Shown here piece by piece: positions 26,508-35,761 of a stretch of DNA of 64,000 bases; the first letter of the stretch is position 1, and the number at the start of each line of letters is the position of its first letter. The stretch lies in NCBI RefSeq assembly GCF_003073375.1, contig NZ_CP029002.1, positions 2,900,001-2,964,000 of the forward strand, read 5' to 3'. Position numbers and translations under genes: made by a program. This DNA comes from Lysinibacillus sp. 2017 (GTDB lineage: Bacteria; Bacillota; Bacilli; Bacillales_A; Planococcaceae). The notes beneath the pieces are model-generated. The model searched no databases. It had not been told where the DNA came from and saw only the letters and a list, made by a program, of their open reading frames with translations.

Positions 26508-26686
26508 TTTTCTATTTTCCTAGAAGGTCACATAAAAAAAGAAGAGGCGGCTTCATAAGTTTACGGGTTCTCTTTAGTAGTGCAAAAACCAAAATACCTA
26601 GTAAACGCTCTGTTGTTTCACTGGGTATTTTATCTACTAAAACGGACTTGAACTGACACTAATAAATACTCTATATACATTATAAA

Positions 26687-26721
26687 TTCAATAAACGTTC
26701 CTAAATGCCAATTTTGGAAGG
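26687..26721 (+). repeat. Boundary element copy A
   Basis: TTCAATAAACGTTCC, then TAAATGCCAATTTTGGAAGG. It resembles copies at 27179, 28069 and 28692, each lying between short unknown genes. Confidence 0.5.
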
Positions 26722-26730
26722 CGCCCAAAA

Positions 26731-26768
26731 GCGACAAACACTGTTAAATCATTGTTTGTCGTTTTTTC
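26731..26768 (+). terminator. Orphan terminator-like hairpin
   Basis: Arms GCGACAAACA and TGTTTGTCG, followed by TTTTTT. No gene ends directly before it. Confidence 0.65.
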
Positions 26769-26936
26769 ATAGAAAATAACGCTCTGAGATGCTGTGAAAA
26801 ATTATTTTAAAGAGGACTATTCGATCCACTTGTTCTGAATGGTTGTAACATATAAATATTGCTCCTTCGATTTGCTTTTTAAGTTAGTTAAGGTAAAAAT
26901 ATGAATCATAATAATAATAATTTAGGAGGCTTAATA

Positions 26937-27152
26937 ATGATTTTTTTTGATTGGGAAATAGAATTGGTGGAAGGTTTAAAGCCATATATAGATATCGAAA
27001 ATAAAAGAATGGCTATTCTTACAACTGGAGATGATGAAATTCATCTAGCTTTAGAATTTGATGAAAATAATAATTTAGTTATGCACCCAAGATGGAATAT
27101 AAATATTATTATCTTAGGTGACAAGCATATAAAATTTACAACAAATTCGTAA
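26937..27152 (+). CDS. Small hypothetical protein
   Basis: 71 residues, acidic, with no signal peptide or membrane segment (begins MIFFDWEIELVEGLKPYIDI). The start at 26937 is chosen because TTAGGAGG lies 7 bases upstream; the frame is open further up but without a site. I do not recognise the family; the pattern of short beta-strand-like segments would suit an immunity-like or single-domain protein, but that is a guess. First of three short plus-strand genes separated by small palindromic elements. Confidence 0.6.
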   Translation: MIFFDWEIELVEGLKPYIDIENKRMAILTTGDDEIHLALEFDENNNLVMHPRWNINIIILGDKHIKFTTNS

Positions 27153-27178
27153 AATCATTTATAAACCATATACAATCA

Positions 27179-27210
27179 TTCAATAAACGTGCCCCAACGG
27201 TTTAGGAATA
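27179..27210 (+). repeat. Boundary element copy B
   Basis: TTCAATAAACGTGCCCC, then AACGGTTTAGGAATA. It shares its first 12 bases with copy A and lies 26 bases after the stop of the preceding small gene. Confidence 0.5.
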
Positions 27211-27278
27211 TTTAGTTAAAGTATTTAAAAACAAAAAGGCAATTTATGGTATCATTTAAGCTGATTGGGGGATAATTA

Positions 27279-27554
27279 ATGGATTTTAATATTTTGATGT
27301 ATATAATGCTCATTTTAAGTCATTTAATATTTGTCAGTTTAATATTGGCTATTTTTACTTCCGTCTTTGTGAAAAGTAGAAAGAAGGGATATGTATTTTT
27401 AACAATCTATATATTACTAAGTACATATTCGCTAACCACTGCATTTAAGACCTCAATGCTATTGGGAAGTTACCTGTTGATTATATACATTTGCTTAGGT
27501 ATAGTAACTTACTTTGTTATTAAAAAGAAACTTTCAAAAGGAACCGAAATTTAG
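27279..27554 (+). CDS. Small membrane protein, hypothetical
   Basis: 91 residues with three hydrophobic segments (about 5-28, 38-55 and 60-82) and a lysine-rich loop VKSRKKG and tail. Start follows GGGGGATAATTA. Family not recognised. It is flanked on the left by a boundary element and has no obvious terminator. Confidence 0.6.
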   Translation: MDFNILMYIMLILSHLIFVSLILAIFTSVFVKSRKKGYVFLTIYILLSTYSLTTAFKTSMLLGSYLLIIYICLGIVTYFVIKKKLSKGTEI

Positions 27555-27682
27555 AAATGGATGCTTAGTACAACAAACATTTTATAAACCGAGGAATTTG
27601 ACTTAGTGTTAATCCCTCTACTTTTGGGAATAGTATTGGAATATAGAATTACTTAGGTAATGACAAATTTAAGGAGAATGAA

Positions 27683-27997
27683 ATGAATAAATTTAGCCTA
27701 CTTAATAAGTTTATAGTTCAAGAAGAAAAAATAGAAGAAATGGTTAATATTCTGTTAGAAGCAGCTGAGTCAATGGAAACTTTAGATGAATGTGAAATAT
27801 ATCTTGTGAACATTGCCGATAATGAACCAAATTCAGTTTACGTTTATGAAGTTTGGACTGATGAAAGTTCTCATCAAGCCTCTCTAGGTCTTGAGGTTAT
27901 TCAAAAATTAATTAGCCAAGCAAAACCTATTATTACTGGTATGGAAAGAATTAGCACGCTAAAAACAAAAGGTGGAAAAGGTGTATCTAAATTATAA
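27683..27997 (+). CDS. Antibiotic-biosynthesis-monooxygenase-fold protein
   Basis: 104 residues matching the ABM (dimeric alpha/beta barrel) pattern: an N-terminal strand KFIVQEEKIEEMVNILLEAA, then ECEIYLVNIADNEPNSVYVYEVWTD with the typical ExW strand, then SHQASLGLEVIQKLI. Relatives include YgiN/LsrG-type quinol monooxygenases. Cytosolic. Start follows AAGGAGAATGAA. Stands alone, with a terminator about 110 bases after the stop. Confidence 0.75.
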   Translation: MNKFSLLNKFIVQEEKIEEMVNILLEAAESMETLDECEIYLVNIADNEPNSVYVYEVWTDESSHQASLGLEVIQKLISQAKPIITGMERISTLKTKGGKGVSKL

Positions 27998-28068
27998 AGC
28001 CTAGACTGTTTGTATACAAATATGCTTTAACCAAAGGCAAATTTAGTGCAACAAGTTTTAATAAATTA

Positions 28069-28104
28069 TACAAAATAACACTCCCAAATGACACTTTGGT
28101 AACC
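28069..28104 (+). repeat. Boundary element copy D
   Basis: TACAAAATAACACTCCC, then AAATGACACTTTGGTAACC. It shares the frame TACAAAATAAC and the CCCAAAT...TTTGG palindrome with the copy at 28692. Confidence 0.5.
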
Positions 28105-28106
28105 AA

Positions 28107-28137
28107 CCCCCCCTATTTAATTAAATGGGGGATTTTT
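28107..28137 (+). terminator. Terminator after the ABM-fold gene
   Basis: C-run/G-run stem (CCCCC with GGGGG) enclosing the palindrome TTTAATTAAA, followed by ATTTTT. Confidence 0.7.
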
Positions 28138-28175
28138 GGCTTCATGTGAACGATAGGGTCCCAAATTATGTTTGT

Positions 28176-28580
28176 TTAAAGAAAAATGGTATTTTTGTAA
28201 AAGGTTCTTTTTAATATTTCTTGTATTAACCAAAATAGAATTGCACAGATAATGCCTAGTATTATCATTTCAGCTATCATTTTAATAGTTATCCCTCGAA
28301 ACGCTATAAAACAAAATAGTATGCCTAATAAGCACCCGCTAAAAATATAACTAACAAAATTATAAATTTTCGCTTTGATTTTAAAGTCTAAAATGAAAGA
28401 GATACTTGCACCAATAATAAATAATACGAAAACATAAAGGCTATAACCAAATAAGCTTATAAAAAACTCGTCATAAATGGGCGGATTATGTGAAAAATAA
28501 ATATAATTAAACGTTAGAGCTGCTGAAACTAGCAATGAAGTAACAAGTATTGTAAATATTTTTAGTTCAATAAATTTCAT
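28176..28580 (-). CDS. Hypothetical membrane protein (4 TM)
   Basis: 134 residues with four hydrophobic segments (about 8-28, 38-60, 72-92 and 98-120) and few charged residues. Start at 28580 follows AAGGGG. Family not recognised. It is transcribed towards the preceding small-gene group and may use the C-run/G-run hairpin as terminator in reverse. Confidence 0.6.
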   Translation of the reverse strand: MKFIELKIFTILVTSLLVSAALTFNYIYFSHNPPIYDEFFISLFGYSLYVFVLFIIGASISFILDFKIKAKIYNFVSYIFSGCLLGILFCFIAFRGITIKMIAEMIILGIICAILFWLIQEILKRTFYKNTIFL

Positions 28581-28691
28581 TCTAATCAACCCCTTGTAGT
28601 TTATATCTTAGCTATTCTTTAATATAAACCGAAAACCCTCTTTATATTGAGCTTTTCTAAAAGGAAAAAGCAAAATTGAAATACATTCCTA

Positions 28692-28727
28692 TACAAAATA
28701 ACGTTCCCAAATCAAAGTTTGGGAATA
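28692..28727 (+). repeat. Boundary element copy E
   Basis: TACAAAATAACG followed by a perfect 8-bp inverted repeat TTCCCAAA-N6-TTTGGGAA. Best-preserved copy of the element. Confidence 0.55.
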
Positions 28728-28966
28728 CGCAGAGACGCGAGAAACGCTGATTTAATAACGTTTCTCATTTTTCTTATGGAACATTGTTTATACGTGATTT
28801 TATGCATGTTTCTACAAATCCACTTCCAACAACGGTTTGAACGTGTTTTGGGGAATGTTACAACGCTGGTATTGTTGTATGAAATCGTGCATATTCTCCA
28901 AGCTATAATCTTATGTTTTTTTAATGTAAACTTTATTTAATAAGTAAAATCTCAAGAATATAAACA

Positions 28967-29010
28967 AAAATAGCCTATTAAATCTAGTGTCGATTCAATA
29001 AGCTATTTTA
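28967..29010 (-). terminator. Terminator of the exonuclease gene
   Basis: Arms AAAATAGC-c-TATT and AATA-a-GCTATTTT around a 17-base loop, followed by T-rich sequence on the minus strand. Confidence 0.7.
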
Positions 29011-29082
29011 AGTATTATTTTACAATTTGTAATTCAATAGAGAACCCATAAGCTTCATAAGCACGTCTCTTCCAACTAAGCA

Positions 29083-29958
29083 TTAATAAATCGAACGAGC
29101 GTGCTTCGCGATTAAACGATATCCATGCTCTTCTACTGTATTAAACAATGCTGGTGTGTATTCTGTTAATCTTAACGACTCTAAATCTGCGGCAATTTCT
29201 GCCTCACAATGAATCATCGCTAATTTGTGAGATAGTCGTAGCATCTCTTCATTTTCACTAATTTTCGTACGTTGACCTGGTTTTAATGTTGGCAGGGCAG
29301 CTAATACACCATTAATTGAACCATGATTTTGAATGAGTTGTAATGCTGTTTTCGGACCGATTCCTTTAACGCCTGGGTAGCCGTCACTCGAATCCCCCAT
29401 AAATGCCTTCACTTCGGCAAATTGCTTTGGCGAGATGCCATATTCTTCAACAAAACGAGCTTCTGTATACACATCGTATTCCGTGTAACCTTTTTTCGTA
29501 AATGCAATCGTTGTTGAAGGGTTCAGTAATTGTAGCAAATCTTTGTCGCCACTTACGACTGTAATTTGTGCATCGTCTTTCCACTTTTCAACCATAGAAC
29601 CGATTAAATCATCGGCTTCAAGTCCTTTTGTTCCGAAGTTTTTCCAGCCAATTAATTTGGAAACATCTTTTGCCATATCGAACTGTGGCAGCATTTCTTC
29701 TGGCGGTGCGGGACGATTTGCTTTATAGCCATCATATATTTCATTGCGGAATGTTTGCGATCCCATATCCCAACAAACAGCTAAATGCGTTGGTTTGATT
29801 AGATTTTGTGCAGTTAATACGTGTCTTGCAAAGCCTTGCACGCCGTTTGATGGTGTTCCGTCTTCTAAACGAATAAATTGATTCATAGCAGCTGATGCGA
29901 AAAATGAACGGAACAGTAATGCCATGCCATCAATGATTAGTAAATGTGGTTTTGTCAT
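29083..29958 (-). CDS. 5'-3' exonuclease (YpcP/Xni-like)
   Basis: A 291-residue stand-alone flap/5'-3' exonuclease, related to the N-terminal domain of DNA polymerase I. Metal-binding signatures are HLLIIDGMALLFRSFFA, VSGDKDLLQLL, and FMGDSSDGYPGVKGIGPKTA, the last being the helix-hairpin-helix DNA-binding region. It probably removes flaps or RNA primers. Start set to ATG 29958 because AGAGG lies 9 bases upstream; the ATG three codons earlier touches the ribosome site. Single-gene unit. Confidence 0.92.
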   Translation of the reverse strand: MTKPHLLIIDGMALLFRSFFASAAMNQFIRLEDGTPSNGVQGFARHVLTAQNLIKPTHLAVCWDMGSQTFRNEIYDGYKANRPAPPEEMLPQFDMAKDVSKLIGWKNFGTKGLEADDLIGSMVEKWKDDAQITVVSGDKDLLQLLNPSTTIAFTKKGYTEYDVYTEARFVEEYGISPKQFAEVKAFMGDSSDGYPGVKGIGPKTALQLIQNHGSINGVLAALPTLKPGQRTKISENEEMLRLSHKLAMIHCEAEIAADLESLRLTEYTPALFNTVEEHGYRLIAKHARSIY

Positions 29959-30025
29959 AATATACATCCTCTCTATCTCGTATGCTTATTATAACAAACA
30001 CTAACCCTATTATCGTTTTGAAAGA

Positions 30026-31510
30026 TTAGTCTGACGGTAGTAAATAAGCGATAATGCGATTCACGTCTTTACTGAAAATACGATCCTCTGTCATACTCGG
30101 TGCAATTTTTCGTAATTCATCCCATTTTTGGCGAAGCATTGGTGACATCTTATCAACTCCACGGTATTCCACTGCTTGTGCTGCGCAAAACGCTTCAATT
30201 GCTAACACATTACGGACATTAGCGATAATCATGCGCGCATGACGTGAACCTGTTGTCCCCATACTGACATGGTCTTCTTGATTCGCAGAGGAAGGAATCG
30301 AATCAACGGAAGCTGGATGTGCGAGTGTTTTATTTTCTGACACTAAACTTGCCGCACTGTACTGCAGAATCATCGCACCAGACTCTAAACCGGGATTTGC
30401 GCTTAAAAATGCGGGTAGCCCTTCATTTAATTGCGGGTTGACTAAACGTTCAATGCGTCGCTCGGATACGTTTGCTAGCTCTGCGACACCAATTTTTAAA
30501 AAGTCCATTGCAAAGGCAATTGGTTGGCCGTGAAAATTGCCACCTGAAATAACTAATTCCCCATCTTCAAAAATTAATGGATTGTCCGTTGCGGCATTCA
30601 TTTCTAGTTCAAGCTTTTCTTTTACATAGTTCAACACTTGCCAGCTCGCCCCGTGAATTTGTGGAATGCAGCGTAATGAGTACGGGTCTTGTACGCGCTT
30701 TTCTCCTTGATGTGTAATAAGCTCACTGCCTTCAAGCCAATCACGCATTCGGGCTGCAACGTCGATTTGCTCCTGCATATTACGTGCCTCATGAACCGCT
30801 GGATGAAAAGCATCAATTATGCCGTACAGCGATTCCATTGTCATCGCAGCAATCCATTCACTCGCATACGCTAGCTTTTCTGCCTCGATGTAATTCACAA
30901 CCCCTTGCGCTGTCATCGCCTGCGTCCCGTTAATCAGCGCTAACCCTTCTTTTGCTTGTAGTTCGATTGGTGCTAAGTGATGCGCTTCAAATACTTCGTT
31001 TGAAGGTTTACACACGCCTTCAACCCAAACTTCTCCTTCCCCAATAATTGCTAGAACTAAATGGGAAAGTGGCGCTAAATCTCCTGAAGCCCCAAGTGAG
31101 CCTTGCTGCGGGATTACCGGATTGACTTCTTCATTGATCATCCATAATAAGCGCTCTAACACTTCTAGTCGAATACCTGATAATCCTTTTAATAACGCAT
31201 TCAAACGCAATACCATCATTGTTTTTGAGACTTTTTCAGGGAATGGCTCACCAAACCCACATGCATGTGAGCGAATTAAATTTAATTGGAGCTTGCTTAC
31301 TTCGTGTTCTGCAATTTTTACATCACTAAATTTTCCGAAACCCGTATTAATGCCGTACACCGTTTTATCTTGCTGTACGATACGCTCTACCGCTTGACGA
31401 CTTTTTTCTACGCGTGCAATGGCATCTTGTGCGATTTCCACTTTTTCGTTGCCGTATAAAATACTTGCCAATTGCTTAATAGATAAATTTTGTCCGTTTA
31501 ATTGAATCAT
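30026..31510 (-). CDS. hutH: Histidine ammonia-lyase
   Basis: Converts L-histidine to urocanate and ammonia, the first step of histidine breakdown. The MIO prosthetic group forms from ASG in [14 protein letters not shown]. Also seen are [10 protein letters not shown] and the C-terminal [13 protein letters not shown]. Length 494 is typical (B. subtilis 508). Start at 31510 follows AAAGGGTGGG; ten upstream codons in frame are left out. The rest of a hut operon is not adjacent, so its partners must be elsewhere or missing. Confidence 0.93.
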   Translation of the reverse strand: MIQLNGQNLSIKQLASILYGNEKVEIAQDAIARVEKSRQAVERIVQQDKTVYGINTGFGKFSDVKIAEHEVSKLQLNLIRSHACGFGEPFPEKVSKTMMVLRLNALLKGLSGIRLEVLERLLWMINEEVNPVIPQQGSLGASGDLAPLSHLVLAIIGEGEVWVEGVCKPSNEVFEAHHLAPIELQAKEGLALINGTQAMTAQGVVNYIEAEKLAYASEWIAAMTMESLYGIIDAFHPAVHEARNMQEQIDVAARMRDWLEGSELITHQGEKRVQDPYSLRCIPQIHGASWQVLNYVKEKLELEMNAATDNPLIFEDGELVISGGNFHGQPIAFAMDFLKIGVAELANVSERRIERLVNPQLNEGLPAFLSANPGLESGAMILQYSAASLVSENKTLAHPASVDSIPSSANQEDHVSMGTTGSRHARMIIANVRNVLAIEAFCAAQAVEYRGVDKMSPMLRQKWDELRKIAPSMTEDRIFSKDVNRIIAYLLPSD

Positions 31511-31731
31511 GTAACCCACCCTTTGCATTTTTCTACACAAAAAAAATTCGTTAATTTTATTATTGTATAAATAGCAGTTTATTTCTAGTTAATTTTTATT
31601 TATTTTTCAATACTTTCTAATAAATTGCATATTTTATAGCGTTTAAAGCATTTTCTTCTTAATTTAATTTACTGCGTTAATAAGCTATTTCACTATCGAT
31701 TTAATATTTTAGCATACTAAATCAATCATAC
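31511..31731. other. hutH upstream region
   Basis: About 220 AT-rich bases between hutH and the ubiB terminator. It must hold the hutH promoter. No clear -35/-10 pair, CodY box or catabolite-repression site was picked out by eye. Confidence 0.4.
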
Positions 31732-31760
31732 AAAAAAGAGACCCTTTTAAAGGATCTCTC
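31732..31760 (-). terminator. Terminator of osmC-ubiB
   Basis: Stem of AGAGA-CC with GG-TCTCT around CTTTTAAA, followed on the minus strand by TTTTTTG. It directly follows the ubiB stop. Confidence 0.85.
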
Positions 31761-31763
31761 ATG

Positions 31764-33761
31764 TCATTTGGTTCTCTTTATATCTCGTATTGCTTGAATG
31801 GATAAACGTACGAGTAAAATCGCACATAAAAATAGTCCTAAGTAGGCCGCTGTATTTAAATATACCGCATATGCCGTATGAATAAATTGTGAGATGGCGA
31901 GTAATGCGACCGAAATGATGCCAAATGTAATGCCGACAAGCAATAGCACAAAGCGAGAAAACAGCTGGGTCACAAATTTTGCATTCGCTTTATCTGAGAA
32001 AATATCATGATGTAAAATAATTTTTCCGCTTTCTACTTTTTTAAACAATTGATCGATACGGCGTGGCACTTTTCTTAAATTCGGCAACATTAATGCCAAT
32101 TCTTCTTCAAGTAATTGCTTCGTGGCGCGTGGTTCTTTAAATGGCTTGAGCAAGCTTGCTTTTAAATAGTCATTCGAGAAATCTTTCACTTCGCTAAAAA
32201 TTTCAAAACCAGGGTGAATGATTCCTAACGTACCATCTAATGTAACGACCGCCCGTAATGCCACGCTCACAGCTGGGTAAAAATGCAGGCCGAAATCTCT
32301 TGCGACAGAGAAAATCGAGTAAATAAGTACATCTGTTGGAATGCGAGAAACAAAGTTAATCTTCAGTAAAATTTGGCTAATGGCTTGCTCCATTTCAAGA
32401 CGATTAATATCCTCTGCATTTTCAACAAGCAAGCTAATCCCATCGACAACAAGTGCTGCATCGTTTTGATGAATACCTACTAAAAAATACTTCAATCCGT
32501 CCTGTTGCTGCACGGCCAATCGACCAACCGCACCATAATCTAGCATCACTAACTTCCCTGTATCTTGCTCCAAATAAATATTACCTGGATGCGGATCTGC
32601 GTGGAAAATACCTGAAATGAGTGCTTGTTCTAAAAACGCATACAGTAAGTTTTTCGCAAATTCATGTCGATCCACTTGCTCGGTTTGAAACAAATCCGTT
32701 GCAACGGAAACAGATTTTCCTTTTACAAACTCCATCACTATTAAATTTTCATTTGACACATCATGAAACACTTTCGGCACCTTTACGTCCACTTTTCCGG
32801 TTTGAACGATATTACCCATTTGTTCCATATTCCGTGCTTCAATATGAAAGTCGATTTCTTCACTTAACGCCAAACTAAACCCTTTTGCTAAATCATAAAA
32901 ACCTAAGTTTTCGGCCCATTTTGACTTACTTGTAATCCAACCTGCGAACTCCATTAAAATCGTCAAGTCCTCTGTCATGATTCCCTTTACCTCAGGGCGT
33001 AACAGTTTCACCACTACGGGCTCATTTGTTTCCTTTAAAACTGCCTTATGTACTTGACCAATGGATGCGGAAGCTAATGGACTTTTATCAAAGTAAGAAA
33101 AAAATTGTTGGTCTTGTCCTTTTAAATTTTCTTTTAAAATGGCATCTACTTGCTGTTCTGATAGAGGTCTCACATGCTGCTGAAGCTTCTCTAATTCCTC
33201 GATAAAAATAGGTGGTAATAACTCTTTTCGCGTTGATAATACTTGCCCAAACTTCACGAAAATCCCACCACATTGCTCTAACGTATCTCGTAGCGCTTTT
33301 GCTAATTCCCGTTCATCTTCTCTTGAACGCGCGTACTTCATTGTGCGCGTCACACCATTTTTCACCGCAATACTGACAACTTGACGCAACCTTTTTTGAC
33401 GGCGCCAATACGTAATAAGCGTTTTAAAATACGAGCGTCGCCCAACCGGTGTCCCGTTCTCATTTAATTCAATTGGATCAAATAACTCAAAAAATAAATA
33501 CAACAGCATCGAAATCAGAAGCATACTGCCTAGCCATAAAAGTGTGGAAATATTAATGACATTCGTTACAATGTTGCCGTCATAATAACTTGCATCTCTT
33601 AAATACGTATACCAAAATACAAAAGTCGTAAAAGCCACGCTAATAACAACCGATAAAATTCGTTTTCCTAAGCTTACTTGAGATCCGATTAACCGCCCAC
33701 TAATAAAAAAGATAATTATCGCAGCTATTGCTAATTGAATGATTACTGAAACCATATCCAT
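31764..33761 (-). CDS. ABC1/UbiB-family atypical kinase, membrane bound
   Basis: A 665-residue UbiB/ADCK-type protein. It has membrane segments at both ends (about 5-50, 70-95 and 605-655). The kinase-like core contains the KxGQ motif FVKFGQVLSTR, the alanine-rich nucleotide loop PLASASIGQVHKA, VVVKLLRPEV, HADPHPGNIYL, and MLDYGAVGRL replacing DFG. Family members support isoprenoid-quinone synthesis or lipid homeostasis; the exact role in Gram-positives is unsettled. Start ATG 33761 follows GGGGAG at 7 bases. The ribosome site touches the stop of the upstream osmC gene, so the two are coupled. Confidence 0.9.
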   Translation of the reverse strand: MDMVSVIIQLAIAAIIIFFISGRLIGSQVSLGKRILSVVISVAFTTFVFWYTYLRDASYYDGNIVTNVINISTLLWLGSMLLISMLLYLFFELFDPIELNENGTPVGRRSYFKTLITYWRRQKRLRQVVSIAVKNGVTRTMKYARSREDERELAKALRDTLEQCGGIFVKFGQVLSTRKELLPPIFIEELEKLQQHVRPLSEQQVDAILKENLKGQDQQFFSYFDKSPLASASIGQVHKAVLKETNEPVVVKLLRPEVKGIMTEDLTILMEFAGWITSKSKWAENLGFYDLAKGFSLALSEEIDFHIEARNMEQMGNIVQTGKVDVKVPKVFHDVSNENLIVMEFVKGKSVSVATDLFQTEQVDRHEFAKNLLYAFLEQALISGIFHADPHPGNIYLEQDTGKLVMLDYGAVGRLAVQQQDGLKYFLVGIHQNDAALVVDGISLLVENAEDINRLEMEQAISQILLKINFVSRIPTDVLIYSIFSVARDFGLHFYPAVSVALRAVVTLDGTLGIIHPGFEIFSEVKDFSNDYLKASLLKPFKEPRATKQLLEEELALMLPNLRKVPRRIDQLFKKVESGKIILHHDIFSDKANAKFVTQLFSRFVLLLVGITFGIISVALLAISQFIHTAYAVYLNTAAYLGLFLCAILLVRLSIQAIRDIKRTK

Positions 33762-33773
33762 CAAATCGCTCCC

Positions 33774-34208
33774 CTACTTTAGAGTAAGATGTACTTGAAT
33801 GTTTACATTCCCTTTTAACGCTTTACTAATCATACAAGTTTCTTCTGCTTTATATGCATAACGCTCCGCTAAACGAATGGCGCGCTCCAATTGTTCTTGT
33901 AGCTGTATTTCTACGTAATGATGAATTTCTTTATAGGTGAACACACCATTCGTCACGTCCACTAAGCCTTCTGATTTCATATTGAGCTTTGCTTTAATGT
34001 CGCTACGTTCGAGCATTGCCGCAAGTGTTATTAAATAGCAAGTGGCTGCTGCACCTAGTAGCATTTCATCAGGATTGGTCCCAATACCTGGTCCATCCAT
34101 TTCAGGTGGAATGGAAATTTGTGTAGAAAGTCGCTCTGCGTTTAAATCGCCTACCGCATTACGACCACCTGGCCAATCTAGTTTTGCTGTAAATGTATGT
34201 AGTGTCAT
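33774..34208 (-). CDS. OsmC/Ohr-family peroxidase-like protein
   Basis: A 144-residue OsmC-family protein (AKLDWPGGRNAVGDL near the N-terminus, then GTNPDEMLLGAAATCYLITLAAML, where the cysteine is the expected peroxidatic residue; a second cysteine lies in EETCMISKAL). Such proteins reduce organic peroxides in the cytosol. The most similar group by eye is the SACOL1771-type of peroxiredoxins. Start follows AAGGTGATTTTAG. First gene of the osmC-ubiB pair; its promoter must lie in the 110 bases before the repeat array. Confidence 0.9.
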   Translation of the reverse strand: MTLHTFTAKLDWPGGRNAVGDLNAERLSTQISIPPEMDGPGIGTNPDEMLLGAAATCYLITLAAMLERSDIKAKLNMKSEGLVDVTNGVFTYKEIHHYVEIQLQEQLERAIRLAERYAYKAEETCMISKALKGNVNIQVHLTLK

Positions 34209-34320
34209 CTAAAATCACCTTCCATTCTTTTTACTAACTATACCATTTCCGCTAATTACTGAGTGGTCAATTTATATATAGCTAGATAAAGCTATTTTCA
34301 AAGGGAATCGATTTTCTAAT

Positions 34321-35575
34321 AAAGTGGTTATTCGGGGGTAGTTATTTGGCAGGTTCTTCGCACGCAAGCCGCACAGCCATGTTGCACATGTCTGTACGAC
34401 TCGCCTTTGTGCTTCGTGAAAGACCTGCCAATAGAGGGTGCATCCATTTTCCTTTTGCTTGTATTCACGTGCTGGCGCTTACAGTGGTAGGCGCCAGTCG
34501 GTTTATTAGGCGAATCTTTTTATAAAATCAGGGAAATCACAGTGAATTCATCCTTTATTAAAGCGGTTATTCGGGCATAGTCATTTGGCAGGTTCTTCGC
34601 ACGCAAGCCGCACAGTCATGTTGCACATGTCTGTACGACTCGCCTTTGTGCTTCGTGAAAGACCTGCCAATAGAGGGTGCATCCATTTTCCTTTTGCTTG
34701 TATTCATGTGCTGGCGCTTACAGTGGTAGGCGCCAGTCTTTTTATTAGGTGAATCTTTTATAAAGTTGAGAAAGATAAGTTCAAGTGGATCCGCCTTTTA
34801 TAAAGTGGTTATTCGGGCATAGTCATTTGGCAGGTTCTTCGCACGCAAGCCGCACAGTCATGTTGCACATGTCTGTACGACTCGTCTTTGTGCTTCGTGA
34901 AAGACCTGCCAATATAAGGTGTATCCATTTTCCTTTTACTTATATTCACGTTCTGGCGCTTACAGTGGTAGGCGCCAGTCGGTTTATTAGGCGAATCTTT
35001 TTATAAAATCAGGGAAATCACAGTGAATTCATCCTTTATTAAAGCGGTGATTCGGGCATAGTCATTTGGCAGGTTCTTCGCACGCAAGCCGCACAGTCAT
35101 GTTGCACATGTCTGTACGACTCGCCTTTGTGCTTCGTGAAAGACCTGCCAATAGAGGGTGCATCCATTTTCCTTTTGCTTGTATTCACGTGCTGGCGCTT
35201 ACAGTGGTAGGCGCCAGTCTATTGGGTGAATCTTTTTATACAGTAGGGTTTATCATAGTGAATTCATCCTTTGTTATAGGGGTGATTCGGGTGTTTCATT
35301 TGGGCGGGCGCAGCACACATTCACAAAGCCTCTTTGCAAGAGTCTTTCGCGAATGTTCTTTGTGCTGTGTGTAAGGCCCGCCCATTCAAGGTGTATCCAT
35401 TTTCCCTTTACTTGTATTCACGGGCTGGCGCTTACAGTGGTAGGCGCCAGTCTTTTTATTAGGCGAATCTTTTTATACAGTAGAGAAAGTTTAAGTGGAT
35501 CTGCCTTTTTTAAAGTGGTTATTCGGGTGTAGTCATTTGGCAGGTTCTTCGCACGCAAGCCGCCAGTCTTTTTAT
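34321..35575 (+). repeat. Direct array of six ~240-bp two-hairpin repeats (U array)
   Basis: Units begin near 34321, 34560, 34802, 35041, 35276 and 35512 (period 236-242). Each starts AAAGYGGTKATTCGGG and holds hairpin 1 (in unit 1, 34346-34431, outer arms TTGGCAGGT/ACCTGCCAA), a linker CCATTTTCCTTTTGCTT with TGTATTCA, and hairpin 2 (34472-34497, CTGGCGC/GCGCCAG). Unit 5 has a different hairpin 1 (GGGCGGGC/GCCCGCCC arms). Unit 6 is truncated by a deletion joining the two hairpins at a CGC microhomology. No credible gene is inside; open frames that recur here follow the repeat period. Confidence 0.93.
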
Positions 35576-35761
35576 AAAGTAGGTAAAATCGCAATGTATT
35601 TATTTATCATCTAAATACTGTGAACTCATTTATCTAGAGTTTTAGTAGAAAAGGCAATCCTGCCATTATAGAATATAAGGCTTTGACAACTATTGAACCT
35701 TATCTATCCATATATTCATCCCTTTACAAAAAGAGAATCTGTGACAGTCCCTTTCACACTT
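35576..35761. other. Spacer between the two repeat arrays
   Basis: 186 bases of AT-rich unique sequence between the inversely oriented U and V arrays. No gene or clear signal seen. Confidence 0.6.

Larger units (their letters stand above)
26508..26936. other. Gene-free stretch with hairpins and one boundary element
   Basis: About 430 bases without a credible gene. It contains a terminator-like hairpin at 26591-26631 (AAAATACC/GGTATTTT), a copy of the short boundary element at 26687-26721, and another strong hairpin at 26731-26768 (CGACAAACA/TGTTTGTCG followed by TTTTTT). No ribosome site is seen before 26920. Confidence 0.6.
28581..29082. other. Gene-poor stretch between two minus-strand genes
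   Basis: About 500 bases. It contains boundary element copy E (28692-28727) and the exonuclease terminator (28967-29010). An open frame at 28719-28940 starts within element E and has no ribosome site, so it is not called. Confidence 0.55.

Noticed and set aside
28719-28940. 73-codon open frame on the plus strand
   Set aside because: It begins inside boundary element E, has no ribosome site and no recognisable features.
34785-35374. Two similar open frames (34785-35006 and 35066-35374) that could look like duplicated small proteins
   Set aside because: They are the same repeat unit read in one frame, run through both hairpins and have no ribosome site.
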